From: Methylobacterium sp. Leaf104
Lineage (GTDB): Bacteria; Pseudomonadota; Alphaproteobacteria; Rhizobiales; Beijerinckiaceae
Length of the DNA: 64,000 nt
Direction of reading: 5' to 3'
Assembly: GCF_001422885.1 (NCBI RefSeq)
Contig: NZ_LMMZ01000023.1
Span: 1,138 to 65,137, forward strand
Shown: piece by piece, positions 25,312-35,137 of the stretch
Layout of the letters: the number at the start of each line of letters is the position of its first letter
How positions within the stretch are numbered: position 1 is the first letter of the stretch
Notes under the pieces: model-generated
Databases searched by the model: none
Told to the model about the DNA's origin: nothing
The model's input: the letters and a program-made list of their open reading frames with translations, nothing else
Position numbers and translations under genes: made by a program

Positions 25312-26646
25312 TCAGAGGCGGGCGGTCTCGCGGCGGTTGAAGGCGAGGGCGCACAGGGTCGCGACGGCGCCGGACAGGAGGTAGACGCCGACCCAGGACA
25401 GGCCGAAGCGGCTCGACACGCCGAGCGCCACCAGGGGCGCGAAGCCGGCCCCGATCAGCCAGGCGAGATCCGAGGTCAGGGCGGCGCCGGTGTAGCGGTA
25501 GCGCGTGCCGAGATTGGCGGTCACCGAGCCCGAGGTCTGGCCGTAGGACAGGCCGAGCAGCCCGAAGCCGATCAGCACGTAGATCGTCTGGCCCAGTTCG
25601 CTGTCGCCGAAGATGATCGGCGCGGCGATGCTCGCCAGGGCGAACAGCCCGATCAGGCCGGCGGCCACGCCCACCAGGGTGCGCCGGCCGATGCGGTCGG
25701 CCAGGACGCCGGAGAGCACGATGGTGCCGGCGGCGAGGAAGGCGCCGGAGCATTGCACCAGCAGGAACTCGCCCGCCGAGCGCTGGGTGAAGAGGTGGAT
25801 CCAGCTGATCGGGAACACCGTCACGAGGTGGAACAGCGCGAAGCTCGCCAGCGGCACCACGGCGCCGATCAGCACGAAGCGGCCATGGCTCCGCAGCAGC
25901 TCCAGGACTGGGGTCGGCTCCAGCTCCTGCATCTCCAGCATGCGCGAGAATTCCTCGGTGGCCACGAGGCGCAGGCGGGCGAAGAGCGCGACGACGTTGA
26001 TCGCGAAGGCCACGAAGAACGGGTAGCGCCAGCCCCAGTCGAGGAAGTCGGCGTTGGAGACGTTGCCGAGGAAGAACGCGAACAGGGCGCTCGCCAGCAT
26101 GAAGCCGACCGGGGCGCCGAGCTGCGGGATCATCGCGTACCAGCCGCGCTGCTTTTCGGGAGCGTTGAGCGCCAGCAGCGAGGCGAGCCCGTCCCAGGCA
26201 CCGCCGAGGGCGAGGCCCTGGCCGAAGCGCAGGGCGGCGAGGATCCAGATCGAGAGCGCGCCGATCTGGTGGTAGTTCGGCAGGAATCCGATCGCCATGG
26301 TCGAGCCGCCGAGCAGGAACAGGGCGATGGTCAGCTTGGCCGCGCGCCCGTGGCGCCGGTCGATCTCCATGAAGATCACCGAGCCGATGGGGCGAGCGAT
26401 GAAGGCCAGGGCGAACAGCGCGAAGGCGTAGAGCGTCCCCGTCAGCGGATCGGCGAAGGGGAAGAACACGCCGGGGAAGATCAGCACCGAGGCGATGCCG
26501 TAGACGAAGAAGTCGAAGTACTCGGCCGCGCGGCCGATCACCACGCCGATGGCGATCTCGCCCGGCGCGACCCGGTGGTCGCTGGAGGCCTCGTGCGCAT
26601 CGCGTTCCAGCGACGTGGAGGATGGCACTGCGTATTCTGCGCTCAT
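25312..26646 (-). CDS. MFS transporter, metabolite:H+ symporter family
   Basis: 444 residues with 12 predicted membrane helices. The N-terminal GRAAEYFDFFVYG segment and a DRRHGRAAK loop (variant of the MFS GxxxDRxGRR motif) place it in the MHS family, related to shikimate, citrate and dicarboxylate symporters. A second DRIGRR loop lies near residue 310. The substrate cannot be deduced; flanking genes give no metabolic hint. Confidence 0.85.
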   Translation of the reverse strand: MSAEYAVPSSTSLERDAHEASSDHRVAPGEIAIGVVIGRAAEYFDFFVYGIASVLIFPGVFFPFADPLTGTLYAFALFALAFIARPIGSVIFMEIDRRHGRAAKLTIALFLLGGSTMAIGFLPNYHQIGALSIWILAALRFGQGLALGGAWDGLASLLALNAPEKQRGWYAMIPQLGAPVGFMLASALFAFFLGNVSNADFLDWGWRYPFFVAFAINVVALFARLRLVATEEFSRMLEMQELEPTPVLELLRSHGRFVLIGAVVPLASFALFHLVTVFPISWIHLFTQRSAGEFLLVQCSGAFLAAGTIVLSGVLADRIGRRTLVGVAAGLIGLFALASIAAPIIFGDSELGQTIYVLIGFGLLGLSYGQTSGSVTANLGTRYRYTGAALTSDLAWLIGAGFAPLVALGVSSRFGLSWVGVYLLSGAVATLCALAFNRRETARL

Positions 26647-26993
26647 CGAGGAAACCGTGCTCGCTTCGTGCGTTCGAGGGCGAATCGGGTGCGCCGCAGC
26701 GCGCCGAGCCCAGGGATCGGGGACACGTGTACGCCCTGCGTTTCGTCTGCGTCAAAGCGCAGCGTGACGCGCCCCCTGACAAAGAGCGCGGTCCCTTCGC
26801 GCCTTCCGTCAAATGATGGGCTCGGTCTATAGCGCGCTTTGTCTTGCGCCCGCTATGAGCCTAGCGCTGATCAGACGCGCCGCGCGCGACTTGTCAGATT
26901 GATGCAATGCAGCGAATTGAGAGCCGACGATTCCTCCCTCGGCCAATCGGGGCCGGCGGACGTCGCTCATCCGAGATGGTGCCAGACGAGTCC

Positions 26994-28247
26994 ATGCCGG
27001 TCAAAACCCTCCGTACGCTCGCGCTCCTCCCCGTGTCCGGCCTGCTGTCCGGCTGCAACATGGTCCTGATGCAGCCCTCCGGCGACATCGCGACCCGGCA
27101 GCGCGACTTGATCCTGGCCTCCACCGGCCTGATGCTCCTCATCATCATTCCGGTCATCGCCTTCACGCTCCTGTTCGCGTGGCGCTACCGCGCCTCGAAC
27201 ACCGAGGCCGAGTACGATCCCGACTGGCACCATTCCACGCAGCTGGAGGTCCTGATCTGGTCGGCGCCCCTGGTGATCGTCATCGCCCTCGGCGCGCTCA
27301 CCTGGATCAGCACCCACACCCTCGATCCGTACCGCCCCCTGAGCCGCCTCGACGCGGACCGGCCGCTGCCCGCCGGCGTGAAGCCGCTGACGGTCGAGGT
27401 CGTCGCACTCGATTGGAAATGGCTGTTCTTCTACCCAGATCAGGGCATCGCCACCGTCAACGAACTGGCCGCGCCGGTCGACGTGCCGATCTCGTTCAAG
27501 ATCACCTCCGCCACCGTCATGAACTCGTTCTTCATCCCCGCGCTCGCCGGGCAGATCTACGCCATGGCCGGCATGGAGACGAAGCTCCACGCGGTGATCA
27601 ACAAGGCCGGCACCTACGAGGGCCTCTCGGCCAATTACAGCGGCTCCGGCTTCTCGCGGATGAACTTCAAGTTCCACGGCCTCGACCAGGCCGGGTTCGA
27701 CCAGTGGGTCGCCAAGGTGAAGGCCGAGGGCAAGCCCCTCGACCGCCAGAGCTATCTCGCCCTCGAGAAGCCGAGCGAGCGCGAGCCGGTGCGCTACTTC
27801 TCCAGCGTGGAGAACGGCCTCTACGGCGCGGTGCTGAACATGTGCGCCGTGCCGGGCAAGATGTGCATGAACGAGATGATGCACATCGACGCCATGGGCG
27901 GCGCCGGCAAGGAGAGCCACGCCAATCGGGCACGGCTCGAATACGACAACCGCTACGCCGAGCAGGGCATCGAGGCCCCGGCCGCCACGGTGGGCGGCTC
28001 GGGCCGCGAATCGCACAGCAAGGAGCAGCCCGAGGGCATGAAGCCGAAGTCGATCGCCCCCGAGGTGAAGCCCGGCGCGGCGCCCGAGCATTCCGGCCAC
28101 GGCCCCATGGGCCATGACCATTCCGGCCAAGGCCATTCGGGCCAAGACCGCTCGGGCCAGGACCACTCGGGCCACGGCGGCCCCGCCGGCGACGGGAAGG
28201 ACTCGAAGGGGTCCGACCCGGTGGCGCCCGGCCAACTCAATCGATAG
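26994..28247 (+). CDS. cyoA: Quinol oxidase subunit II (CyoA)
   Basis: 417 residues. A lipoprotein signal ends LLSGC (Cys21); two membrane helices (about 40-63 and 85-105) precede the cupredoxin-like domain with WKWLFFYPD and the SSNYSG-like SANYSGSGFSRM segment. The CuA ligand set CxExC...H of cytochrome c oxidases is absent, as expected for a quinol oxidase. A C-terminal tail (about 366-394) is His/Gly-rich with HSGQ/HSGH repeats and may bind metal. First gene of cyoABCD. ATG 26994 gives a correct signal peptide; ATG 26976 is possible. Confidence 0.93.
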   Translation: MPVKTLRTLALLPVSGLLSGCNMVLMQPSGDIATRQRDLILASTGLMLLIIIPVIAFTLLFAWRYRASNTEAEYDPDWHHSTQLEVLIWSAPLVIVIALGALTWISTHTLDPYRPLSRLDADRPLPAGVKPLTVEVVALDWKWLFFYPDQGIATVNELAAPVDVPISFKITSATVMNSFFIPALAGQIYAMAGMETKLHAVINKAGTYEGLSANYSGSGFSRMNFKFHGLDQAGFDQWVAKVKAEGKPLDRQSYLALEKPSEREPVRYFSSVENGLYGAVLNMCAVPGKMCMNEMMHIDAMGGAGKESHANRARLEYDNRYAEQGIEAPAATVGGSGRESHSKEQPEGMKPKSIAPEVKPGAAPEHSGHGPMGHDHSGQGHSGQDRSGQDHSGHGGPAGDGKDSKGSDPVAPGQLNR

Positions 28248-28307
28248 CGCGGACGCCTCGGACGCCCGCGACCCCCGTTCGGCACTCTTCTCTCACGAGC
28301 AGGTCCC

Positions 28308-30311
28308 ATGTTCTCCAATCCGGATCTCCAGAAGCTCCTGTTCGGGCGCCTGACGCTCGACGCCGTGCCGCTTCATGAGCCGATCCTCCTCGTCACCTTC
28401 GCGATGGTCGGCCTCGGCGGCGTCGCGGTACTCGGTGCACTGACCTATTTCCGCCTCTGGGGTCCCCTCTGGCGCGACTGGTTCACCTCCGTCGATCACA
28501 AGAAGATCGGCATCATGTACATCGTGCTGGCCCTGGTCATGCTGCTGCGGGGTTTCGCCGACGCGCTGATGATGCGCGCGCAGCAGGCGATGGCCTTCGG
28601 GCCGAACGAGGGCTACCTGCCGCCGCACCACTACGACCAGATCTTCACCGCCCACGGCGTGATCATGATCTTCTTCGTGGCGATGCCGCTCGTCACGGGC
28701 CTGATGAACTTCGTGGTGCCGCTGCAGATCGGCGCCCGCGACGTCGCCTTCCCGTTCCTCAACAACTTCAGCTTCTGGATGACGGTGAGCGGCGCCGTGA
28801 CCGTGATGGCCTCGCTGTTCGTCGGCGAGTTCGCCCGCACCGGCTGGCTGGCCTATCCGCCGCTCTCGGGACCGGCCATGAGTCCGGGGGTCGGCGTCGA
28901 CTACTACATCTGGGCGCTGCAGATCGCCGGGATCGGGACGCTGCTCTCGGGCATCAACCTCATCGCCACCATCGTGAAGATGCGGGCGCCGGGCATGACC
29001 ATGATGAAGATGCCGGTCTTCACCTGGACCGCGCTCTGCACCAACATCCTCATCGTCGCCGCCTTCCCCATCCTCACGGCCGTTCTCGCCCTGCTGTCGC
29101 TCGACCGCTACGTCGGCACGCACTTCTTCTCGAACGACCTCGGCGGCAACCCGATGATGTACGTGAACCTGGTTTGGATCTGGGGGCACCCGGAGGTGTA
29201 CATCCTCATCCTGCCGGCCTTCGGCGTGTTCTCGGAGATCGTCTCGACCTTCTCGAGCAAGCGCCTCTTCGGCTACGCCTCGATGGTCTACGCCACCGTC
29301 GTGATCACGATCCTGTCCTACCTCGTGTGGCTGCACCACTTCTTCACGATGGGCTCGGGCGCCAGCGTGAACTCGTTCTTCGGCATCACGACGATGATCA
29401 TCTCGATCCCGACGGGCGCCAAGATCTTCAACTGGCTCTTCACCATGTACAAGGGCCGCATCCGCTTCGAGGTGCCGATGCTCTGGACGGTCGGCTTCAT
29501 GGTGACCTTCGTCATCGGCGGCATGACCGGCGTTCTGCTCGCGGTGCCGCCGGCCGACTTCGTGCTGCACAACTCGCTGTTCCTGATCGCCCACTTCCAC
29601 AACGTGATCATCGGCGGCGTGCTGTTCGGCATGCTCGCCGGCATCACCTACTGGTTCCCGAAGGCCTTCGGCTTCAAGCTCGACGAATTCTGGGGCAAGG
29701 TGTCGTTCTGGTTCTGGCTGACCGGGTTCTGGTTCGCCTTCATGCCGCTCTACGTCCTCGGCCTGATGGGCGTGACCCGCCGCGTCCAGCACTTCGACGA
29801 CCCGTCCCTGCAGATCTGGTTCGTCATCGCGGCCTTCGGCGCGCTGCTGATCCTCTGCGGCATCGCCGCCTTCGCGGTCACCCTCGTTGTGAGCGTCCTG
29901 CGCCGCGACCAGCTGCGTGACACGACCGGCGACCCGTGGGGCGGCCGGACCCTGGAATGGGCGACCTCGTCGCCGCCGCCGGACTACAACTTCGCCTTCA
30001 CGCCGGTGATCCACGATCACGACGCGTGGTGGGACATGAAGAAGCGCGGCTACGCCCGCCCCCTCCAGGGCTTCAAGCCGATCCACATGCCGAAGAACAC
30101 CGCGGCCGGGCTGATCCTCGGGGTGCTGAGCATCGTCTTCGCCTTCGCGATGATCTGGTACATCTGGTGGCTCGCGGCCGTCAGCTTCGCCGCGATCGCG
30201 ATCGTCTCGATCGGCCACACCTTCAACTACAACCGCGACTTCTACATCCCGGCCGACGAGGTCGTCCGGACGGAAGCCCAGCGGACCTCCCTGCTGGCGG
30301 AGCGCGTCTGA
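28308..30311 (+). CDS. cyoB: Quinol oxidase subunit I (CyoB)
   Basis: 667 residues, the size of cytochrome bo3 subunit I (longer than aa3 subunit I). Heme-copper oxidase signatures: the haem-ligand His in [10 protein letters not shown], the WGHPEVY motif with CuB-ligand His294 and cross-linked Tyr298, HHFFTMG with two CuB His, and [10 protein letters not shown] with the haem ligands. It reduces O2 to water with electrons from ubiquinol while pumping protons. Five bases separate it from cyoC. Confidence 0.95.
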   Translation: MFSNPDLQKLLFGRLTLDAVPLHEPILLVTFAMVGLGGVAVLGALTYFRLWGPLWRDWFTSVDHKKIGIMYIVLALVMLLRGFADALMMRAQQAMAFGPNEGYLPPHHYDQIFTAHGVIMIFFVAMPLVTGLMNFVVPLQIGARDVAFPFLNNFSFWMTVSGAVTVMASLFVGEFARTGWLAYPPLSGPAMSPGVGVDYYIWALQIAGIGTLLSGINLIATIVKMRAPGMTMMKMPVFTWTALCTNILIVAAFPILTAVLALLSLDRYVGTHFFSNDLGGNPMMYVNLVWIWGHPEVYILILPAFGVFSEIVSTFSSKRLFGYASMVYATVVITILSYLVWLHHFFTMGSGASVNSFFGITTMIISIPTGAKIFNWLFTMYKGRIRFEVPMLWTVGFMVTFVIGGMTGVLLAVPPADFVLHNSLFLIAHFHNVIIGGVLFGMLAGITYWFPKAFGFKLDEFWGKVSFWFWLTGFWFAFMPLYVLGLMGVTRRVQHFDDPSLQIWFVIAAFGALLILCGIAAFAVTLVVSVLRRDQLRDTTGDPWGGRTLEWATSSPPPDYNFAFTPVIHDHDAWWDMKKRGYARPLQGFKPIHMPKNTAAGLILGVLSIVFAFAMIWYIWWLAAVSFAAIAIVSIGHTFNYNRDFYIPADEVVRTEAQRTSLLAERV

Positions 30312-30315
30312 GATC

Positions 30316-30984
30316 ATGGCAACCCACGCTTCTCCCGCCATGAACTTCGAGCCGGGCCGAAGCCCGTCGGTGGCGATCCCCCAGGTCGACCCGACGGCCT
30401 TCTACGACGCGAAGGGCGAGCATCACCCGGAAGGGAGCACGATGCTCGGCTTTTGGCTCTACCTGATGAGCGACTGCCTGATCTTCGCGGCCCTGTTCGC
30501 CACCTACGCGGTGGTGGGCCGGAACTACGCCGCCGGACCGTCGCCGAAGGACTTGTTCGACCTGCCGCTGGTGGCGCTGAACACCTCGATGCTGCTGTTC
30601 TCCTCCATCACCTACGGCTTCGCCATGCTGGAGATGGAGAAGGGCGACCTCAGCCGGGTGCAGATCTGGCTGGCGGTGACCGGCCTGTTCGGCCTCGCCT
30701 TCGTCGGGCTCGAGCTCTACGAGTTCCACCACCTGATCCACGAGGGCGCCACGCCCCAGCGCAGCGCCTTCCTGTCGGCCTTCTTCACCCTGGTCGGCAC
30801 CCACGGCCTGCACGTCAGCCTCGGCATCGTCTGGCTGGTGACGCTGATGGCGCAGGTGCACAAGCGCGGGCTGGTGCCCGAGAACAAGCGCCGGCTGCTC
30901 TGCCTCAGCATGTTCTGGCACTTCCTCGACGTGATCTGGATCGGCGTCTTCACCTTCGTGTACCTGATGGGAGTCCTGCAATGA
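30316..30984 (+). CDS. cyoC: Quinol oxidase subunit III (CyoC)
   Basis: 222 residues with five hydrophobic segments, typical for the quinol-oxidase form of subunit III (the cytochrome c oxidase form has seven). Conserved stretches: GFWLYLMSDC, LELYEFHHLI and TLVGTHGLHV. The stop overlaps the cyoD start by 4 bases (ATGA), indicating coupling. Confidence 0.93.
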   Translation: MATHASPAMNFEPGRSPSVAIPQVDPTAFYDAKGEHHPEGSTMLGFWLYLMSDCLIFAALFATYAVVGRNYAAGPSPKDLFDLPLVALNTSMLLFSSITYGFAMLEMEKGDLSRVQIWLAVTGLFGLAFVGLELYEFHHLIHEGATPQRSAFLSAFFTLVGTHGLHVSLGIVWLVTLMAQVHKRGLVPENKRRLLCLSMFWHFLDVIWIGVFTFVYLMGVLQ

Positions 30985-31358
30985 GCGCCGCGTCGAAGGC
31001 AGGACACGACGACCACGGGCACGGGCACGCCGACGGCGCCAGCCACGGCACCTTCAAGGACTACATGACCGGCTTCGTGCTGTCGGTCATCCTGACCGCG
31101 ATCCCGTTCATCCTGGTGATGGGCAACGTGATCGGCAACGACCGGATCACCGGCATCGTCATCATGGTCTTCGCCGTGGCGCAGATCGTCGTGCACATGA
31201 TCTACTTCCTGCACATGAACACGAAGTCGGAGGGTGGCTGGACCATCCTGGCGCTGATCTTCACCCTGACGCTGGTGATCATCACCCTCGCGGGCTCCCT
31301 GTGGGTGATGTACCACCTCAACACCAACATGATGCCGCAGCACATGCATATGGGCTGA
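30981..31358 (+). CDS. cyoD: Quinol oxidase subunit IV (CyoD)
   Basis: 125 residues with a His-rich N-terminus (HDDHGHGHADGASH) and three membrane helices. The VVHMIYFLHMN motif is characteristic of CyoD/caa3 subunit IV, a small subunit that stabilises the complex. It overlaps cyoC by 4 bases and shares a base with the next start (TGATG). Confidence 0.92.
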   Translation: MSAASKAGHDDHGHGHADGASHGTFKDYMTGFVLSVILTAIPFILVMGNVIGNDRITGIVIMVFAVAQIVVHMIYFLHMNTKSEGGWTILALIFTLTLVIITLAGSLWVMYHLNTNMMPQHMHMG

Positions 31359-32113
31359 TGGCCGGCCCTCGACCGGCGGCGCGGCGCTCTCGCCTGGCCC
31401 TCGCCGCCATCGCCATCGCGGGACTCGTCATGGCGACGGGTCTCGCGGCGCTGGGGACCTGGCAGGTCCAGCGCCGGGCCTGGAAGCACGACCTCGTCGC
31501 CCGCGTCGAAGCCCGCGTGCGGGCCGATCCGGTCGAGGCACCCGGCCCCGGCGCCTGGGACGGCCTGACGGCGGAGGCCGATGCCTATCGGCGCGTGCGG
31601 GCCTCCGGGCGCTTCCGCAACGATCGTGAGACCCTGGTCCAGGCCGTCACCGACCTCGGTGCCGGGTTCTGGGTCCTGACGCCGCTGGCGCGCGGCGACG
31701 GCACCATGATCCTGGTCAATCGCGGTTTCGTCCCTCAGAACCGGCGCGACCCCGCCGCCCGGGCGGACGGGCAGATCGGCGGCGAGACCACGGTCACCGG
31801 CCTGCTGCGCCTGACCGAACCGGGCGGTGCCTTCCTGCGCAGCAACGCCCCCGAGGCCGGGCGCTGGTACTCCCGCGACGTCGCCGCCATCGCGGCGGCG
31901 CAGGGTCTGACGAGGGTCGCCCCCTACTTCATCGATGCCGACGCCACGCCGAACCCGGGCGGCTGGCCCGTGGGCGGGCTGACGATCGTGCACTTCCCCG
32001 ACAACCACCTCGTTTACGCCCTGACCTGGTACGTCCTCGCCCTGATGGTGCTGGGCGCGGTCGGCTACACCCTAATCGATGCCCGCCGCGGCGGGCGGCG
32101 GGCATCAGCCTGA
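31358..32113 (+). CDS. SURF1-family oxidase assembly factor
   Basis: 251 residues: an N-terminal helix (about 13-35) followed by LGTWQVQRRAWK, the SURF1 signature, a periplasmic domain with LVNRGFVP and FPDNHLVYALTWY near the C-terminal helix. SURF1 helps insert haem into subunit I; Surf1q paralogues in Paracoccus serve the quinol oxidase. Starting inside the cyoD stop (TGATG), it is the fifth gene of the cyo operon. No cyoE (haem O synthase) follows. Confidence 0.92.
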   Translation: MAGPRPAARRSRLALAAIAIAGLVMATGLAALGTWQVQRRAWKHDLVARVEARVRADPVEAPGPGAWDGLTAEADAYRRVRASGRFRNDRETLVQAVTDLGAGFWVLTPLARGDGTMILVNRGFVPQNRRDPAARADGQIGGETTVTGLLRLTEPGGAFLRSNAPEAGRWYSRDVAAIAAAQGLTRVAPYFIDADATPNPGGWPVGGLTIVHFPDNHLVYALTWYVLALMVLGAVGYTLIDARRGGRRASA

Positions 32114-32115
32114 GG

Positions 32116-32742
32116 TCAGGCGGCGGCGAGGCCCGCGAGCCAGGCGCCGGCCCGGGTCACATCCGCCTGCGAGAGGCCGTGCCCGACCGGCAGGGTCTCG
32201 TGGGTGACGGCGGCGCCGTCGGCCCGCAGGCGTTCGGCGAGCGCGCCCGCATTGGCGGCCGGCACGATCGGGTCGGCCGCGCCCGAGAGCATCAGCACCG
32301 GCCGTCCGGCGAGGTCCACCGGCGGCGTCTCGCGCAAAGGCACCATCGGACGCAGCAGCACCGCACCGGCGAGCACCTCGGGATGCAGCAGGAGCAGGGC
32401 CGCGGCGATGTTGGCGCCGTTCGAGAACCCGACCGCCACCGGCGCGGCGAGGTCGTAGGCCGCGCGCGCCCCGGCGACGAAGCCGGCGAGGTCGGCCACG
32501 CGCCGGCGGATGTCGGCCTCGTCGAACACGCCCTCGGCGAGGCGGCGGAAGAAGCGCGGCATGCCGTTCTCCAGCACGGCGCCGCGCGGCGAGAGCAGGG
32601 CGGCGCCGGGCAGCAGGGTCCGGCCGAGGGGCAGGAGGTCGGCCTCGTCGCCGCCGGTGCCGTGCAGGAGCAGGAGCGGCGGCCGGCCGGGCGCGGCGGC
32701 GGGCACGAAGCGATGGACGAAGCCCAGGGATGTCTCGGTCAT
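32116..32742 (-). CDS. Carboxylesterase-type alpha/beta hydrolase (MhqD-like)
   Basis: 208 residues of the phospholipase/carboxylesterase family: LLLHGTGGDE (oxyanion region, near 23-32), nucleophile Ser in GFSNGAN, Asp in GAADPIVP and His in VGHGLS. It lies 60 bp after the ring-cleaving dioxygenase gene, an arrangement like MhqO/MhqD in quinone resistance. The two are probably cotranscribed and controlled by the LysR regulator beyond the dioxygenase. The substrate is unknown. Confidence 0.88.
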   Translation of the reverse strand: MTETSLGFVHRFVPAAAPGRPPLLLLHGTGGDEADLLPLGRTLLPGAALLSPRGAVLENGMPRFFRRLAEGVFDEADIRRRVADLAGFVAGARAAYDLAAPVAVGFSNGANIAAALLLLHPEVLAGAVLLRPMVPLRETPPVDLAGRPVLMLSGAADPIVPAANAGALAERLRADGAAVTHETLPVGHGLSQADVTRAGAWLAGLAAA

Positions 32743-32802
32743 GGCAATCTCGTGGATGGCGGGGGAGGGCGCGCCCGCTCCGGGGGGCGGGCGCCCGTCG
32801 CG

Positions 32803-33732
32803 TCAGGCGATCTCGGGCAGGTGCCCCGCGATCTGGTCCCGGTGCGGCTCCAGGAAGGCCGGCAGCTTGAGGGCGCGGCCCAGGGATTCCACCGGCTCGT
32901 CGACGGCGAAGCCCGGCACGTCGGTGGCGATCTCGAACAGCACGCCCCCCGGCTCGCGGAAATAGACCGAGCGGAAGTACTGCCGGTCCCGCTGCTCGGT
33001 GACGCCGAGCCCGTGGGTCCGGGTCAGAACCTCCACCATCCGCGCCTGCTCCGCATCGTCCGCCGCCCGGAAGGCGATGTGATGCACCGAGCCGGCGCCC
33101 TGACGGCCGGGCAGGAAGCCGCCCACCGCCCGCAGGGTGACGAAGCCGCCCTCCGCGGCGCCGCTGGCGTAGCGGGTCGCAGCCCCCTCGCGGCCGGCCT
33201 CCTGGAAGCCGAACACGCCGGTGAGGACCGCCGCCGTGGCCTCCGCCTCCTCGAGGAGCAGGGTGACGCCGTGGAAGCCGCGGATCGCGAACTCCGCCGG
33301 GATCCCGGCGCCGGTCCAGGGCGCGTCCGTGTCCGTCGTCTCGGTGCCGACCAGGGCCAGCATCATGCCGTCGGGGTCGCGGAAGCGCAGGGTCGGTTCG
33401 CCGTGGACCTGGACCAGGGCCTCGTGGGTCACGCCCTTCTCGATGAAGCGATGGGTCCACCAGCCGATCGCGGCGCGCGGCACCCGGAAGGCGGTCTCCT
33501 GGGTCTCGCCGATCCCGACCCGGCCGGGCGCCGCGTGCGCGATCGGGAAGAAGGTCAGGATCGTTCCGGGGCGGCCGGTCTCGTCGCCGTAATAGAGGTG
33601 ATAGGTGCCCGGATCGTCGAAATTGACGGTCTTCTTCACCAGGCGCAGGCCGAGCACCCGGGTGTAGAAATCGACGTTGCGGGCCGCGTCGCCGGAGAAG
33701 GCCGTGACGTGATGGATGCCGTTCGGGGACAT
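32803..33732 (-). CDS. Ring-cleaving dioxygenase, glyoxalase superfamily (MhqO-like)
   Basis: 309 residues made of two vicinal-oxygen-chelate modules: GIHHVTAFSGD (5-15), HRFIEKGVTHE, FHGVTLLLEE, SVHHIAFRA and GGVLFEIATDVPGF with metal-ligand His/Glu. This group is annotated ring-cleaving dioxygenase and is linked to hydroquinone/quinone defence (MhqA/MhqO) in Bacillus. AAGGAG lies eight bases before the ATG. Divergent from the LysR gene, with a palindromic operator between. Confidence 0.9.
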   Translation of the reverse strand: MSPNGIHHVTAFSGDAARNVDFYTRVLGLRLVKKTVNFDDPGTYHLYYGDETGRPGTILTFFPIAHAAPGRVGIGETQETAFRVPRAAIGWWTHRFIEKGVTHEALVQVHGEPTLRFRDPDGMMLALVGTETTDTDAPWTGAGIPAEFAIRGFHGVTLLLEEAEATAAVLTGVFGFQEAGREGAATRYASGAAEGGFVTLRAVGGFLPGRQGAGSVHHIAFRAADDAEQARMVEVLTRTHGLGVTEQRDRQYFRSVYFREPGGVLFEIATDVPGFAVDEPVESLGRALKLPAFLEPHRDQIAGHLPEIA

Positions 33733-33820
33733 GGGACGAACTCCTTCGGGGCCGCACGGCGCCTGGGACCGGCCGTGCTGCGATGACCGGAAGATGGCCC
33801 TTGCCTCACCTTTCGAAAAT

Positions 33821-33846
33821 GGAAACGATGGAAAGGCATCGTTTCC
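33821..33846. promoter_or_regulatory. Palindromic operator between dioxygenase and LysR gene
   Basis: GGAAACGAT (33821-33829) and ATCGTTTCC (33838-33846) are exact reverse complements with an 8-bp spacer; flanking TTTCG (33811-33815) and CGAAA (33846-33850) extend the symmetry. It ends 12 bp before the LysR start, a likely binding site for that regulator controlling both directions. Confidence 0.65.
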
Positions 33847-33858
33847 GAAAGTCAGCGT

Positions 33859-34782
33859 ATGAAGCTCCCCGATTTCGAGGCCTGGGCCATCTTCGCGAAG
33901 GTGGTCGAGACCGGTGCCTTCGGTCGAGCGGCGACCGAACTCGGCATCACCACCGGCACGGTGTCGAAGGCGGTGACCCGGCTCGAGGCGCGGATCGGCG
34001 CGCGGCTGTTCCACCGCACCTCGCGCAAGCTGGCGCTGACGGAGGCCGGTGCCGCGGCGCGGGCGGCCGCCGCCCGCATCCTGGCCGAGGGTGAGGCGGC
34101 CGAGGCCCAGGCCCGGGACGCGGCGGCGCAGCCGCGCGGCAAGGTCCGGCTCGCCGCGCCGATGTCCTTCGGCGTGCTGCACGTGGCGCCGCGCCTGCCG
34201 GACTTCCTCGCGACCCATCCGGGCTTGAGCATCGATCTGCATCTCGGCGACGACCTGATCGACTTGGTCGGCGGCGGCTTCGATCTCGGCCTGCGCATCG
34301 CCGCCCTGACCGATTCTTCGCTCCGGGCGCGGCGGCTCTGCACCATCCACCGCTCCCTCGTCGCCACGCCGGACTACCTCGCCCGGCACGGCCGCCCGGC
34401 CCATCCGCACGACCTCGCGGTCCATGCCTGCCTCGGCTACGCCTACCTGCCGAGCCCGGATCGCTGGCGCTTCCTCGGCCCCGCCGGCGAGGAGGCCACG
34501 GTGGTGCCGGACGGCCCCCTGCGGGCGAACAATGCCGACGCCCTGGCGCCGGCCCTGCGCGCCGGCCTCGGCCTCGCGGTCCAGCCGGACTTCATGGTGT
34601 GGGAGGATCTGCGCGACGGGCGGTTGGTGCGGGTCCTGCCGGGCTGGACGCCGCCGCGGATCGACCTCCACCTCGTGACACCGCCGGGCGATCCGCGCCC
34701 GGCGCGGGTCACCGCCCTGATCGCGTATCTGGCCCGGGCGCTCTCGGCCGCGCCCTGGGCCGAGGGGCGGGAGGCGACCTGA
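33859..34782 (+). CDS. LysR-family transcriptional regulator
   Basis: 307 residues. The N-terminal winged helix-turn-helix (1-60; FAKVVETGAFGRAATELGIT, SRKLALTEAG) is followed by a two-lobed effector domain starting KVRLAAPMSFG. Its divergent position and the palindrome just upstream suggest control of the dioxygenase-hydrolase pair and of itself. The inducer is probably an aromatic or quinone, by analogy with the regulated genes; this is inference. Confidence 0.9.
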   Translation: MKLPDFEAWAIFAKVVETGAFGRAATELGITTGTVSKAVTRLEARIGARLFHRTSRKLALTEAGAAARAAAARILAEGEAAEAQARDAAAQPRGKVRLAAPMSFGVLHVAPRLPDFLATHPGLSIDLHLGDDLIDLVGGGFDLGLRIAALTDSSLRARRLCTIHRSLVATPDYLARHGRPAHPHDLAVHACLGYAYLPSPDRWRFLGPAGEEATVVPDGPLRANNADALAPALRAGLGLAVQPDFMVWEDLRDGRLVRVLPGWTPPRIDLHLVTPPGDPRPARVTALIAYLARALSAAPWAEGREAT

Positions 34783-34791
34783 GACCGGCGC

Positions 34792-35019
34792 TCAGGCTTC
34801 CGCGATCTCGAGGGTGAGGCCGCGTCCACGCAGCACCTTGTCGATGCGCTGGCGCATTTCCGGGCACAGCCGGTTCACCCGCAGGTGAAGCGTGTCGCCC
34901 TGCGGCGTTCCGGTGACCCAGAGCCGATAGCGCAGGCCTTCGTCCCGAAGCTGCTCGAGCAGACGCTCGGAGGCGATTCGGTTGGCCTCGTTGTTCATCG
35001 CGATGAGGCGTGCATCCAT
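34792..35019 (-). CDS. Small hypothetical protein
   Basis: 75 residues starting at ATG 35019 with AGGAGA seven bases upstream. The sequence looks like a small alpha/beta domain (YRLWVTGTPQGDTLHLRVNR), charged and soluble. No family recognised. The ribosome binding site falls in a 6-bp hairpin (35028-35043) in the leader. It converges on the LysR gene. Confidence 0.65.
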   Translation of the reverse strand: MDARLIAMNNEANRIASERLLEQLRDEGLRYRLWVTGTPQGDTLHLRVNRLCPEMRQRIDKVLRGRGLTLEIAEA

Positions 35020-35137
35020 CTCGATCTCTCCTGCTTGCAGGAGTGCAACGCGCAGCGTGGCACTTTTCGTCCCTTCGACCTGGATTCGTGGTGAAGCCGA
35101 GCGAATCCAGACCCACCGCAGGAGCCGCGCTTTCGGG

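Noticed and set aside
26994..28247. Subunit II as a cytochrome c oxidase with CuA
   Set aside because: The CxExC and His ligand set is missing; the Cys residues in NMCAVPGKMCMNE do not form the motif.
28293..30341. 682-codon frame opposite cyoB
   Set aside because: Low-complexity Arg/His/Asp product; shadow of cyoB.
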